Positions 38,748 to 47,829 of a DNA stretch of 64,000 nt are shown one piece after another. The notes beneath the pieces are model-generated. The model was not told where the DNA came from. It made no database searches and was given only the letters and a program-made list of their open reading frames with translations. Within the stretch, counting starts at the first letter, position 1. Every line of letters starts with the position of its first letter. The stretch is from NCBI RefSeq assembly GCF_001904615.1, contig NZ_MRBY01000012.1:26927-90926 (forward strand). Reading direction: 5' to 3'. The translations under genes and the position numbers were made by a program. This stretch comes from [Limnothrix rosea] IAM M-220. GTDB taxonomy: Bacteria > Cyanobacteriota > Cyanobacteriia > Cyanobacteriales > MRBY01.

Positions 38748-40097
38748 TTAATGCAATTTTGACCAGATTTTAGAGATGGTTTGTTCGACCCAAGCCATAA
38801 TTTGATCGACTTTTTTGAGGATTTTTTCGAGGAAATGTTGGTCATATCCTACGCTGAGGGCTTCTGTTTCGATCCATTCGGGTTTTGCTTCGATGTCGGT
38901 GGCTGGGCGATCGCCGACAGCTGGTGCTAAGTCGGTATTTTGTTGCGGGTCAGAAATGATAGTGATGGTGAATTCACTATTTTGTCCTGGGTCTTGGGGG
39001 TTAGGGACGAGGGATTGCTCTTTTGGTTCGAGTTTGGTTAGTTCTGTATTTGGCGCAATAAAGGGGGTGAGATCGGTCGTTCGTGTTGGTGTGGGGGCGA
39101 TCGCCTGATTGAGTGGAGCTTTCGGTGTGAGAGGAGGTGGGTTGTGAGGTTTAGGCTGAAATAAATCTGTCCAAGTGAGCCATGCTTTTTGATTTATGGG
39201 GGTTTTATCTGCTTTAGAGGAGGAGCCTATCGGTTGGGGGTGATCTGGATTGGGAGATTGCGGCAGAAATTTTTGAAAAAAGCGTTTTAAAGGCGGCAAT
39301 CCGGGTTCTGTGGCGGTCTCGGAAGCTGGCTTTAAGAGCTTTGCCTCAATAGCGGCGACCCGATCATCAAGGGGATTTAGGATCGGCTCTAGAGGTAATG
39401 GCGGTAATAATTTGGGGGAATAGATTTCTAGGGGAATAATGGCGGTGCGCCAGTTGGATTCGCCGAAAAGATCGAGGGCGATCGCCACGGGACTTTGTTC
39501 TAGCCAGCTAATGCCCTGCAATAGCCAACGGACGGGGGCAAATAGAGTGGGGTTATGGGGTTGGACGGGCGGTAGGATTGTCGGTTTTTGAGGAATAAGG
39601 GAGGCTTGGCGCTGACGGCGTTTTTGATAATTGAAATTACTTAGATGAAGACTGATTTGTTTTTGAATGGAGTCTTGGGACTGGTCGGGGGCAATGAGCT
39701 GATTGTGCCGATCAACAAAAAAGATTTTCTGGGAGGTAAGCTCACAGGCTAAGCCTTGTAACTCAACGGCTGTAGTGCCATTGGGGGCATTTAGGGTGAG
39801 AATTTCCTCAGTCATATCCCCTGGGACGATGGTCGCGGCAACTGGGGCGATCGCCGGCTGTCGATGCTGCTGTTGTTGCGAGCGGGCAGCAGCAAGTTGT
39901 CTTGTAGCAACACGACTACTTTGCACCAGTAAATACAGCGGATAAACCGCAATCTGCGCCCCCCACTCCACTGTAATTTTGAGACGGCGAGCAGCCTTTG
40001 ACAGGCGGGTATTCCACTGAATCGATTGACGATTGAGGAAATTAAAGAGTTTACTTTTGTAGGGACTTGTCGATGTCATATCGGCGTTTTTGCGCAA
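38748..40097 (-). CDS. Conserved-type cyanobacterial protein, Pro-rich middle, unknown
   Basis: Protein of 449 aa (ATG 40097; ATG 40079 is an equally good start). The N-terminal ~60 residues are basic and amphipathic (RLSKAARRLKITVEWGAQIA) and could associate with membrane. Residues ~270-410 are low-complexity Pro/Gln/Asn/Lys. The C-terminus is an acidic then helical segment. I recognise no catalytic motif. It is translationally close to the 2OG oxygenase downstream (3-bp gap) and divergent from the thioesterase gene. Confidence 0.6.
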   Translation of the reverse strand: MRKNADMTSTSPYKSKLFNFLNRQSIQWNTRLSKAARRLKITVEWGAQIAVYPLYLLVQSSRVATRQLAAARSQQQQHRQPAIAPVAATIVPGDMTEEILTLNAPNGTTAVELQGLACELTSQKIFFVDRHNQLIAPDQSQDSIQKQISLHLSNFNYQKRRQRQASLIPQKPTILPPVQPHNPTLFAPVRWLLQGISWLEQSPVAIALDLFGESNWRTAIIPLEIYSPKLLPPLPLEPILNPLDDRVAAIEAKLLKPASETATEPGLPPLKRFFQKFLPQSPNPDHPQPIGSSSKADKTPINQKAWLTWTDLFQPKPHNPPPLTPKAPLNQAIAPTPTRTTDLTPFIAPNTELTKLEPKEQSLVPNPQDPGQNSEFTITIISDPQQNTDLAPAVGDRPATDIEAKPEWIETEALSVGYDQHFLEKILKKVDQIMAWVEQTISKIWSKLH

Positions 40098-40142
40098 CCA
40101 GCTTTATTCATTGTCCCACAGACTTTTCCCCTGAGAGGTTAC

Positions 40143-40583
40143 ATGGGTTACTCCTACCACCGTACCGTCCATTTGGCAGATACCGATGCTGCGGGGGTGA
40201 TCTATTTCGCCAGTCTTCTTAACCTGTGCCACGAAGCCTATGAACATTGCCTCAGTGAAGTGGGCTTAAATTGGCAGCATTTGTTAGAAGCCAAAGAATT
40301 TGCCCTTCCTATTATTCATGCAGAAATCGATTTTCTCCGTCCTGTCCACTGGGACGATCGCCTTATTATTGAACTTTTTCCCGTATCGGATGCACCCAGT
40401 CAATTTATGGTGAGATATCAAATCTTGCTAGCGATCGCCGACCAATCCCCCTCAAAACCCGTGGCGATCGCCATAACAAAACATGTAGCAATATCTCCCC
40501 AAACCAGGCAACGTAGACCCTTGCCCGCAATTCTCGAAAAATGGCTAAAGAATGGGCCAAAGTATCCAGAGCAGAAAAAATAG
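40143..40583 (+). CDS. 1,4-dihydroxy-2-naphthoyl-CoA thioesterase-like hotdog protein
   Basis: ATG 40143 with GAGAGG upstream gives 146 aa; upstream in-frame codons look non-coding. The N-terminus HRTVHLADTDAAGVIYFAS is the 4HBT/DHNA-CoA hydrolase active site with the catalytic Asp of the DTD triplet, and HEAYEHCLSEVGL follows. The cyanobacterial Slr0204 type cleaves DHNA-CoA in phylloquinone synthesis, which agrees with isochorismate synthase (menF) at 48.7 kb. General acyl-CoA thioesterase activity is the alternative. Confidence 0.82.
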   Translation: MGYSYHRTVHLADTDAAGVIYFASLLNLCHEAYEHCLSEVGLNWQHLLEAKEFALPIIHAEIDFLRPVHWDDRLIIELFPVSDAPSQFMVRYQILLAIADQSPSKPVAIAITKHVAISPQTRQRRPLPAILEKWLKNGPKYPEQKK

Positions 40584-40684
40584 ACGGTACAATTGTCTTG
40601 GATTTGACTATATCGCTGCCGAAGCGATGCTAAAACAAGGCGGAAAGTGAATTTAATCCTGTTTATTTCACATCAATCATCTAG

Positions 40685-41053
<369 letters not shown>

Positions 41054-41107
41054 GATTCGTGGCAGCAGATCATCTGCAACAACACTGATTTTTTAATCAT
41101 TAAACTC

Positions 41108-41145
41108 AATCCCTCCTAAGCTCAGGCTAGAGAGGGATTTTTAAT
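41108..41145 (+). terminator. Rho-independent terminator after glnB
   Basis: Stem AATCCCTC / GAGGGATT with a 16-nt loop, followed by TTTT, about 55 bp after the glnB stop. Confidence 0.85.
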
Positions 41146-41518
41146 AGTTATTGGGATTTTCCCGTCAAGTGTCTTCAGGCGGCGATCGTCCCATATCTGC
41201 CTAGGAGAAAGCCCAAAAATATGTGGTCATGCATCTTTCAGATTAAATAAATTGTTCGAGCATTTTTTCCAAATTAAGACAGGAGAGAAAGTCATTAACC
41301 TTAGTACAGAAAGATTGAGTCAAACAAACAATAGCCTTTGCCGTACGTCAAAATTCAATTACCATTTAGTGAAGTGCGAGTCAAAACCGTAATTTAGGTG
41401 GCATAGAAGTGTGTGATGCCCCCGTCCTCTAAAGTTACAGATTTATAAACTTGTACTAATATGGCGAATGTATTTAAAAATCGAGTACCGCAAGTATAGT
41501 CAGTAGTTGTTTGAATAT
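41146..41518. other. Intergenic region, nothing recognised
   Basis: About 370 bp between the glnB terminator and the sulfotransferase-like pseudogene. No frame, hairpin or repeat stands out. The base composition falls toward AT-rich, marking the left side of the accessory-looking stretch. Confidence 0.4.
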
Positions 41519-42272
41519 ATGCAAAACTATTCCCCTCAAAATCATTGTGTTGTTCTTCAAAATTTAGAGCTACTGATTGTCTCTTTCGGTGGTGTGGGTA
41601 CTTCCTTTTTTATGAATTTTTTTAATCAACATAAATTGATTAACTGCCGACATAACGGTGATGGTTTAAAGCATTTGGTTGAGCCGCCCCTTGTTCTCAG
41701 TCCGAACTTAAAGGCTATTTATATTTTTGGTGATCCTATTGAAGCTACTGTTTCACTCTTTCGCCGAGGCTACCACCATGCACATTCTCGGAAAATATCA
41801 CCGGATAAAGAAGCGACACTAGAACTGATGTCACCGGAGACATCCCTTGAAGATTACGCTGGTTATGGCAAAGATTTATTCGGTTTTGAGAGACATTATC
41901 AAAACTGGTCGTACATAGATAGACACTATCCAGTTTTATTTATTTATTCATTACAGTTATATCTGGGACTATTTGGAGGAAATTTTTGAATTTTCCGGTT
42001 TACCTAGTTCTCTGATATCTAAATTTCCGGCTAAGCGGACTCGGAACAGCAAATTAGTGGATCTAGATCAAGAGGTAGTAGACAAACTGCATAATCTGTA
42101 TGGTGAATTTCAGGGCTTTATAAAGAGTGAACCGCGATTTAGAATCAAAGAAGGTAAGTCAAATACTTATTTAAGCCAGTTATTTCAATTGCCCGCAGCA
42201 GTGAAAGCGAGCGAGACAAAAGTTTATTGGCGATCGGTGGCATCAAGCTATCTGAAAAAGCCTAAACGGTAG
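41519..42272 (+). pseudogene. Sulfotransferase-like gene, frameshifted at a TTTA repeat
   Basis: Segment 1 (ATG 41519 to the stop near 41989) has a P-loop-like PAPS site LLIVSFGGVGTSFFMNFF and, further on, IFGDPIEATVSLFRRGY. Segment 2 runs in the next frame to 42272 with LEEIFEFSGLP, typical of sulfotransferase C-terminal parts. The frames meet at (TTTA)3, 41935-41946; removing one TTTA unit joins them into a natural 249-aa protein reading PVLFIHYSYIWDYLEE. Such enzymes usually sulfate polysaccharide or capsule. Pseudogene, phase-variable gene or sequencing slip cannot be separated from one sequence. Confidence 0.75.
41935..41946 (+). repeat. (TTTA)3 tetranucleotide at the frameshift
   Basis: Three TTTA units lie at the point where the two halves of the sulfotransferase-like gene change frame. 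Loss of one unit (4 bp) restores the frame. Confidence 0.85.
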
Positions 42273-42278
42273 CTCGTC

Positions 42279-42473
42279 CTATCCGATTTTGTTTTGTTTT
42301 TCGATGATTTGCTTGGCTTTCGTAAGGGATTTAGTGATGGGGCGAAATGGGATAACCTTTCCTGTCTGTTCTGGCGTGTCCTGAGGCGTTTCAAGTTGCC
42401 ACTCGCCTGTTTTCGGATCTCGATAGGTTTGGAAAGGAGCTTGGGCAAGTTCAGAGTTACAGGGAGTAGCCAT
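42279..42473 (-). CDS. Small conserved-type protein, 64 aa, unknown
   Basis: ATG 42473. The sequence LAQAPFQTYRDPKTGEWQLE reads like a folded protein and is similar in style to short cyanobacterial hypothetical proteins; the C-terminal third is Lys-rich (KSLTKAKQIIEKQNK). No strong ribosome binding site is visible. It is convergent with the sulfotransferase-like pseudogene, ends 6 bp from its stop, and diverges from the IMPase gene. Confidence 0.5.
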   Translation of the reverse strand: MATPCNSELAQAPFQTYRDPKTGEWQLETPQDTPEQTGKVIPFRPITKSLTKAKQIIEKQNKIG

Positions 42474-42689
42474 AATATGTCGTCGGCGGCGATTTCTCTA
42501 CTGAAGGTTCTATTTTTATAGGTTTTAATTTTAGGGCAATGAAAACAATGTGCCTATAGGGGACAAACCATGCATGCTGGCTGTTTGGGGTGATGTATCA
42601 CATCTATCGATAAGTTGTTTCTCTAGCACGATACTGTTAGGCTAAAGGCGATCGCCAACTATTAATTACGAGCTGATTTTTGAGAGTTT

Positions 42690-43532
42690 ATGACTAATAA
42701 TTCGTTCTGGGATGATGTGCTTGCTTTTGCTTCTCAAACAAGTCACCGGATTGGCGATGAGTTATTAGGAAAATTCGGAAAATTGCAGGCGGTGCGCAAG
42801 GATGATGGCAGCTTGGTCACGGAGGCGGATAAATGGTCTGATGTGGAGATTCGTCAGGCGATCGCCGCTACTTTTCCAGAGCATGGTGTCCTGAGTGAAG
42901 AAACAAAACATATTTTTCCGGGGAATGATTGGTGTTGGGTCATTGATCCGATTGATGGGACAACAAATTTTACGCGGGGTATTCCTATCTGGGGCATTTC
43001 CATGGGGCTTTTATATCAGGGCACGCCAGTGTTCGGGTATGTTCATTTTCCGGTGATTCGCCAATCTTTTCATGGTTATTGGTACGGTGATTCTGGTTTA
43101 ACGGGGCCAAGGGGCGCTTACTGTAACGGCGAAGCGATTCATACAAGTTCTGATGACCCAAGCTTGAACCATATTTTCAACCTCTGTGCCCGCAGTACTG
43201 ATGTGGCGGCTCGACGGTCTTTTCCCTGTAAGATTCGGCTGATGGGCGTGGCAAGCTACAACATTCTCATTGTTGCCATGGGGGCTGCTCTTGGTGGTGT
43301 CGAGGCAACGCCGAAAATTTGGGATATCGCTGCTGTTTGGGCTATTGTGCAGGCTGCTGGTGGGGCGATCGCCACCCTTGAACCCCAAGATATTTTTCCG
43401 TTGGAAGTGGGCAAAGATTATGGCAGTAGACCCTTTCCTTCCCTTACCGCCAGCCGTGCCGACTTGATTCCTGTTTTTAAACCTTTAGTGCAATTTATCG
43501 GCGATCGCGTTTGTGAAAAGCATGATTTGTAG
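42690..43532 (+). CDS. Inositol monophosphatase family phosphatase
   Basis: Protein of 280 aa. Metal-binding motif WVIDPIDGTTNFTRG and the LSEET glutamate are intact; the second motif is present as WDIAAVWAIVQAAGG. Such proteins dephosphorylate inositol phosphate, histidinol phosphate, PAP or fructose bisphosphate; substrate cannot be chosen from sequence alone. It is followed at 58 bp by an ABC ATPase gene on the same strand. Confidence 0.9.
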   Translation: MTNNSFWDDVLAFASQTSHRIGDELLGKFGKLQAVRKDDGSLVTEADKWSDVEIRQAIAATFPEHGVLSEETKHIFPGNDWCWVIDPIDGTTNFTRGIPIWGISMGLLYQGTPVFGYVHFPVIRQSFHGYWYGDSGLTGPRGAYCNGEAIHTSSDDPSLNHIFNLCARSTDVAARRSFPCKIRLMGVASYNILIVAMGAALGGVEATPKIWDIAAVWAIVQAAGGAIATLEPQDIFPLEVGKDYGSRPFPSLTASRADLIPVFKPLVQFIGDRVCEKHDL

Positions 43533-43590
43533 GGAATTCGATAAAATATTTAACCGAGCATTTTAAGACTTTAAGGGACATAAAATTACC

Positions 43591-44613
43591 ATGACCGTTG
43601 CAGTTGCCATTCAAAATCTTCAGAAAAGCTACGGCACCAACCTTGCTGTCAAGGACGTTTCCTTTGAAGTTGAGCGTGGCACAATTTTTGGGTTGCTCGG
43701 TCCAAATGGTGCGGGTAAAACGACGACTATTCGCTGTCTTTGTACCTTGGCGCGACCGGATGCGGGCAAGATCGAAGTTTGTGGTATTTCGGCGCTAGAT
43801 AAACCAAAAGCTGTACGGCAACGTCTGGGCTATGTGGCGCAGGAAGTGGCGATCGACAAAATTTTAACGGGGCGGGAACTCCTCAATCTCCAAGCCGCAC
43901 TTTATCATTTACCAAAAAAATTTATTCCCCAACGGGTAGAGCAGTTACTGGAAGCTTTAGGTTTAGTGGATTATGGCGACCAAAAAACTGGAACCTATTC
44001 GGGTGGTTTGCGCAAACGTCTAGATTTAGCTGCGGGTCTGCTCCACCAACCGGATGTTTTAGTGCTAGACGAGCCGACTGTGGGTCTCGATATTGAAAGC
44101 CGTGTGATTGTTTGGGATTTTTTAAGGCAGTTACGGGCTGCTGGCACAACGGTAATTATTACGAGTCACTATCTCGAAGAAATTGATGCCCTTGCGGATA
44201 ATCTCGCTATCGTCGATCAGGGGAAGGTGATTGCGGCGGGGACTCCGAATGAGCTAAAGGATAAAGTCGGCGGCGATCGCGTTACCCTCAGAATTCAAGA
44301 ATTTACGTCCAATGAAGATGCCCAAAAAGCGACAGATATCGTCAAAAAATTAGCGTTTGTCGAGTCTGTAATTGTGAATAGCTCCCAAGGAAACTCTCTT
44401 AATTTGGTAGTAAGCAGTCAAGGCAATCATCTCAGTGCCATTGAACAAACAATCCAAGGTGCAAATTTGCCGATCTTTAGCTTGAGTCAGTCTCGTCCCA
44501 GCTTGGATGATGTTTATCTTGCTGCTACAGGTCAAACGTTAATGGATGCGGATCTCGCAGCGGCAGCGACAAGGGATCTGAAAAAAGAGAAAAAGCAGCA
44601 AATGAAAGCCTAG
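43591..44613 (+). CDS. ABC transporter ATP-binding protein (DrrA/CcmA-like)
   Basis: Protein of 340 aa. Walker A LLGPNGAGKTTTIR, signature TYSGGLRKRLDLAAGLL, Walker B DVLVLDEPTVGLD and switch His (IITSHY) are intact. The C-terminal ~110 residues match the accessory domain of DrrA-type exporters, which work with ABC-2 permeases. No permease gene follows; the ABC-2 permease at 485 is far away. It ends 52 bp before a minus-strand gene fragment. Confidence 0.93.
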   Translation: MTVAVAIQNLQKSYGTNLAVKDVSFEVERGTIFGLLGPNGAGKTTTIRCLCTLARPDAGKIEVCGISALDKPKAVRQRLGYVAQEVAIDKILTGRELLNLQAALYHLPKKFIPQRVEQLLEALGLVDYGDQKTGTYSGGLRKRLDLAAGLLHQPDVLVLDEPTVGLDIESRVIVWDFLRQLRAAGTTVIITSHYLEEIDALADNLAIVDQGKVIAAGTPNELKDKVGGDRVTLRIQEFTSNEDAQKATDIVKKLAFVESVIVNSSQGNSLNLVVSSQGNHLSAIEQTIQGANLPIFSLSQSRPSLDDVYLAATGQTLMDADLAAAATRDLKKEKKQQMKA

Positions 44614-44665
44614 GGAATTTTTTCTCAAAGTCTAAAGGGCGATCGCCACCCATCCCAACGAACCA

Positions 44666-44845
44666 TCATTCAGCTTCGATAAATCCTTGAGTTCCAGCAA
44701 TGACAATGGAGGCGACAGGATGGGAAATAGCTGCCTCGAATGCGGCGACGGAGGCTTCTTTTAGGGCATTAATGACGCGGCTTTTTAGGGTGGGGTTTTG
44801 GCTAATGCGGCTCACAATTTCTGTGCCCATCTGCATGTTGCCCAT
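44666..44845 (-). pseudogene. Possible gene fragment, 59 codons, unknown family
   Basis: ATG 44845 to stop 44666. The product is helical: GTEIVSRISQNPTLKSRVIN, then EAAISHPVASIVIAG. The same frame stays open another ~35 codons upstream (NPTKWNLVVTEYRG...), without any start codon, into the promoter region of the Fic gene. This looks like the 3' end of a larger gene whose beginning is lost, or a short gene with a non-standard start. I cannot name the family. Confidence 0.45.
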
Positions 44846-45018
44846 CGGTGTCGATTCATAATTGCCTCTATACTCTGTTACGACTAGATTCCATTTAGTA
44901 GGATTTATTGTTCTGAAAAATTCGTATCTCTTAATCTCAAAAATATCAAAAATTGAGATAAAGCTCTAGGATTAAGCTATGATCACTGAAATTGTTAAAT
45001 CCATGGAGAAGCATTCTT

Positions 45019-46386
45019 ATGAAAATTACAGCTCCTCCCTCTGTAAGAGAACGGCAACAGCTATTGCAAAAGCTTTTGCAGGAATCGCCAGATAAGTTTG
45101 AACAATATCTAGAATTAAGTTCTCCAGTTGATTCTAAAGGTAGATATTTATCATTTGATGAGCTTCAGTACAGGGTTGATAAATCTGTTGATGCCAAATT
45201 AGTCTGGCAGTTCGTTAAAAGAGCGCGACAAAACCAGCTTCAGCCAGTTGTGTCTCTTGGCTCACCTCCAGTAGAATGTCAATTCTTTCTTACCCACACT
45301 ATTCAAAAAGCTTGCTCTCAAGTAGATAGGTATACGACTAATACTGCACTGGAATTAATGTGCAGTAAAATAGGCGAACAAAAAAGTTTTGAATATTTAA
45401 TCAATGACTTGATCGAAGACGAAGCCATTGGGAGTAGCCAACTAGAGGGAGCTGCAACAACAACACGAGTTGCCAAAAAACTTTTAAAACAGCAAAGAAA
45501 GCCGAGAACTCCCGATGAGAAAATGATTATCGGCAATTTTTGCATGATGAAGTTTGCATGGGAGCATCGAGATGAAGATCTCTCATTAGATTTAATTAAG
45601 GAACTTCACATTTCCGGTGTCCAAGGAATTCAAGATGATAAGTATTATCCTGGTATGATTCGTGATACCGATGACGTAGAAATAGTCAATGAAATAGGCG
45701 ATACCGTATATACTCCACCATCATCACAGGGATTAAAAAATAGATTGGAGAGATTGTCAGAGTGGGCAAATATTCAACATCATGAAATCGATAGTAATGA
45801 TTTCTTGCATCCTTTAATTAAAGCAATTACATTACACTTTGCGATTGGCTATGAACACCCTTTCTATGATGGTAATGGCAGAGTCGCAAGATCTATTTTT
45901 TATTGGTATTTATTTAAAAATAAATTCGCAGCATTCCGATATATTGCCATCAGTTCACTGTTGAAAAAAGCTCCTGTTCAGTATGCAAAAAGTTACTTAT
46001 ATACGGAAACAGATAATATGGATTTAACTTATTTTATAAATTATCAGTGTGATGTCGTTATCCGGGCAGTTAAGAAATTTAGATTAACCTATGAAAAACA
46101 TCTTGAAAATATGGATGCTTTTAATCAGTGGCTTTGGGAATCAGGTTTGTATAAGCAATTAAATCATAGACAACGCATTTTGTTACAAGTCGCAAAGAAT
46201 GGTGTAGTGAGTTACTTCACCACTAATGAAGTCAAAGAAAATCTAAGTTGCTCTTATAATACTGCTGCAAGGACTTTGAACGAGTTAGTTGATTTAAAAC
46301 TTTTTAGAAAAGAAAAAAGAGGACGTGAGTGGGCTTTTTCTATGCTTAACAAAAAAGAAATTATTCGTGATTGGAAAACGCGGTGA
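45019..46386 (+). CDS. Fic-domain protein with N-terminal inhibitory motif
   Basis: ATG 45019 with GGAGAA about 9 nt upstream gives 455 aa; TTG 44992 is less likely. The active site HPFYDGNGRVAR (residues 280-291) is complete, so AMP transfer is expected. The class II inhibitory motif SSQLEG (S139, E143, G144) lies in the Fic_N region. The C-terminal ~80 residues form a winged helix (NEVKENLSCSYNTAARTLNE), suggesting DNA binding or autoregulation. No antitoxin FicA gene is adjacent, consistent with intramolecular inhibition. The gene is AT-rich compared with its neighbours and lacks HIP1 sites, which suggests transfer. Confidence 0.92.
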   Translation: MKITAPPSVRERQQLLQKLLQESPDKFEQYLELSSPVDSKGRYLSFDELQYRVDKSVDAKLVWQFVKRARQNQLQPVVSLGSPPVECQFFLTHTIQKACSQVDRYTTNTALELMCSKIGEQKSFEYLINDLIEDEAIGSSQLEGAATTTRVAKKLLKQQRKPRTPDEKMIIGNFCMMKFAWEHRDEDLSLDLIKELHISGVQGIQDDKYYPGMIRDTDDVEIVNEIGDTVYTPPSSQGLKNRLERLSEWANIQHHEIDSNDFLHPLIKAITLHFAIGYEHPFYDGNGRVARSIFYWYLFKNKFAAFRYIAISSLLKKAPVQYAKSYLYTETDNMDLTYFINYQCDVVIRAVKKFRLTYEKHLENMDAFNQWLWESGLYKQLNHRQRILLQVAKNGVVSYFTTNEVKENLSCSYNTAARTLNELVDLKLFRKEKRGREWAFSMLNKKEIIRDWKTR

Positions 46387-46495
46387 TAGGATTAACTAAA
46401 AATATAAGTTTTAAATGAATTTTTTATCTTTATATTGTTGTTTGCAAAAAAGATTTTTTGACTAGAAAATCATACTTTCTTTCGCAATATTTTTA

Positions 46496-46897
46496 CTTGA
46501 AAAACACGGCAAGTTGTCCATGTCGCGATCGCCAAAGTATTAATTGCGATAAATCACTCATAATTAAAAGAAAAGTATTCAGATATTTGTATGTCAGCCT
46601 TGCTTGAAAGAATCACGATAAACCCAAAGCAGTGTGGTGGTCGTCCCTGTATTCGGGGGATGCGAATTCGGGTGTCAGACGTACTAGATTTGTTTGTCGC
46701 AGGTCTTAATGCAGAAGAAATTTTAGAGGAAATCCCTGATCTCGAAGCCGATGACTTAAAAGCTTCGCTTTTGTATGCATCACAGAAACTCAAGCATCCA
46801 ATTTTAGTCGCGTGACAATCTGAAATAACATCATCCCCTACAATGTTCGTGCTCGAAAAACATGGCAAGCTGTCCACATCGGGATAGCAAAATTACA
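46496..46897 (+). repeat. Imperfect ~45-bp direct repeats bracketing the DUF433 gene
   Basis: The stretch at 46496-46540 and that at 46852-46897 share GAAAAACA-GGCAAG-TGTCCA and further bases, roughly 35 of 43 positions by eye. The right copy covers the first codons of the FkbM gene; the left copy has ACG in place of its ATG. The left copy also holds a HIP1 site that the right copy lacks. Confidence 0.75.
46591..46815 (+). CDS. DUF433 domain protein, antitoxin-like, solitary
   Basis: Protein of 74 aa. ITINPKQCGGRPCIRGMRIR and the helix-turn-helix-like VLDLFVAGLNAEEILEEIPD are the full DUF433 signature, a VapB-like fold. In cyanobacteria DUF433 genes usually sit directly before a DUF5615/PIN-like toxin gene. 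Here none follows; the next gene is an FkbM methyltransferase. It is therefore an orphan antitoxin or a lone regulator. Confidence 0.88.
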   Translation: MSALLERITINPKQCGGRPCIRGMRIRVSDVLDLFVAGLNAEEILEEIPDLEADDLKASLLYASQKLKHPILVA

Positions 46898-47719
46898 TCT
46901 ATGCAAGTCGAAAGTTGTTGTCAGGCGCTCCTGAAGGAGATTTTGCCGGAGATAGATCCCGACCGAAAAGGGGTTTGCGTGGATGTTGGGGTCGGCACTT
47001 TTGCCTTCTACTGCGAACTCTTTGCCAAGCTCGGTTTTCAAACGATCGCCGTCGAACCTTCCCCAGTGAAAAAGCTCGAAAAATTGTGCGATCGCCAACC
47101 CATCAAACTCGTCGAAGCCTGTCTGTCTGACAAAAATGGCACCCAGACTCTATATATGGGTAACTTTGCGAGCATGGCCAATGAAAACTTTAACTCCCTC
47201 GAACCCGCGTGGTTTGGCTCCTCTCCCGACACAAAGGAAGTGAAAGCCCTCGATTTGCCAACATTTCTGAGTGATACAAATATTGAAAATTTGACGTGTC
47301 TCAAGCTCGATATTGAAGGTTGGGAACCTGTCGTGATGAAGCAACTGCCGGCGATCGCCCTTGAGCAGCTCCCCCAAATCCTGATGTTTGAATACGGTGG
47401 CGGCAGTCCCCGTTGTGAGGGCGGCAAAGGCTGGTCGGAGTCATTTCTAGAGGGCACAATGATCTGCCTCGAAACCTTGAAAAATTGTGGTTATGGCTTC
47501 AGCATTTTGATCGACTATGCCCACGAAGCTACCCCGAAAATCTTTGATCTCCAAACCCAAATCCTCACGCCCGATGAGATGTTTCTTGAAAATGCTCTCT
47601 ATGGCAATATCATTAGTTTTCGGGAAGGGGAGTTTTCTAGGGAGGCGATCGCCAAAATTTGTAAGCCCTACAAAGGCGGCGTGATTAATTGGCTGGTAGG
47701 TAAAGCCGTCTCGAAATAA
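46862..47719 (+). CDS. FkbM family methyltransferase
   Basis: Protein of 285 aa from ATG 46862; ATG 46901 gives a shorter form without the residues encoded by the upstream repeat and may be the true start. SAM site VCVDVGVGTFAFYCELFAKLG with AVEPSP, and the FkbM motif CLKLDIEGWEPVVM. FkbM enzymes O-methylate sugars or polyketides; in cyanobacteria they often modify surface glycans. The nearby sulfotransferase-like gene supports a role in surface polysaccharide, but this is inference. Confidence 0.87.
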   Translation: MASCPHRDSKITSMQVESCCQALLKEILPEIDPDRKGVCVDVGVGTFAFYCELFAKLGFQTIAVEPSPVKKLEKLCDRQPIKLVEACLSDKNGTQTLYMGNFASMANENFNSLEPAWFGSSPDTKEVKALDLPTFLSDTNIENLTCLKLDIEGWEPVVMKQLPAIALEQLPQILMFEYGGGSPRCEGGKGWSESFLEGTMICLETLKNCGYGFSILIDYAHEATPKIFDLQTQILTPDEMFLENALYGNIISFREGEFSREAIAKICKPYKGGVINWLVGKAVSK

Positions 47720-47772
47720 TTATTTCCCCTCTTGGGAGGGGACTAAGGGGTGGGTTTCGGTGGGTCGTGTTG

Positions 47773-47820
47773 CCTACTGAAACCCCTTCCGCCCTCCGGG
47801 CACCTTCCCCAAGGAAGGAT
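47773..47820 (+). repeat. Inverted repeat, left copy, flanking the second FkbM gene
   Basis: 48 bp. The outer 15 bases (CCTACTGAAACCCCT) and the inner 20 (GCACCTTCCCCAAGGAAGGA) match the right copy at 48647-48694 in inverted orientation, with one mismatch in the outer part. The middle 12 bases differ. Confidence 0.85.
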
Positions 47821-47829
47821 TTTTGTGTG

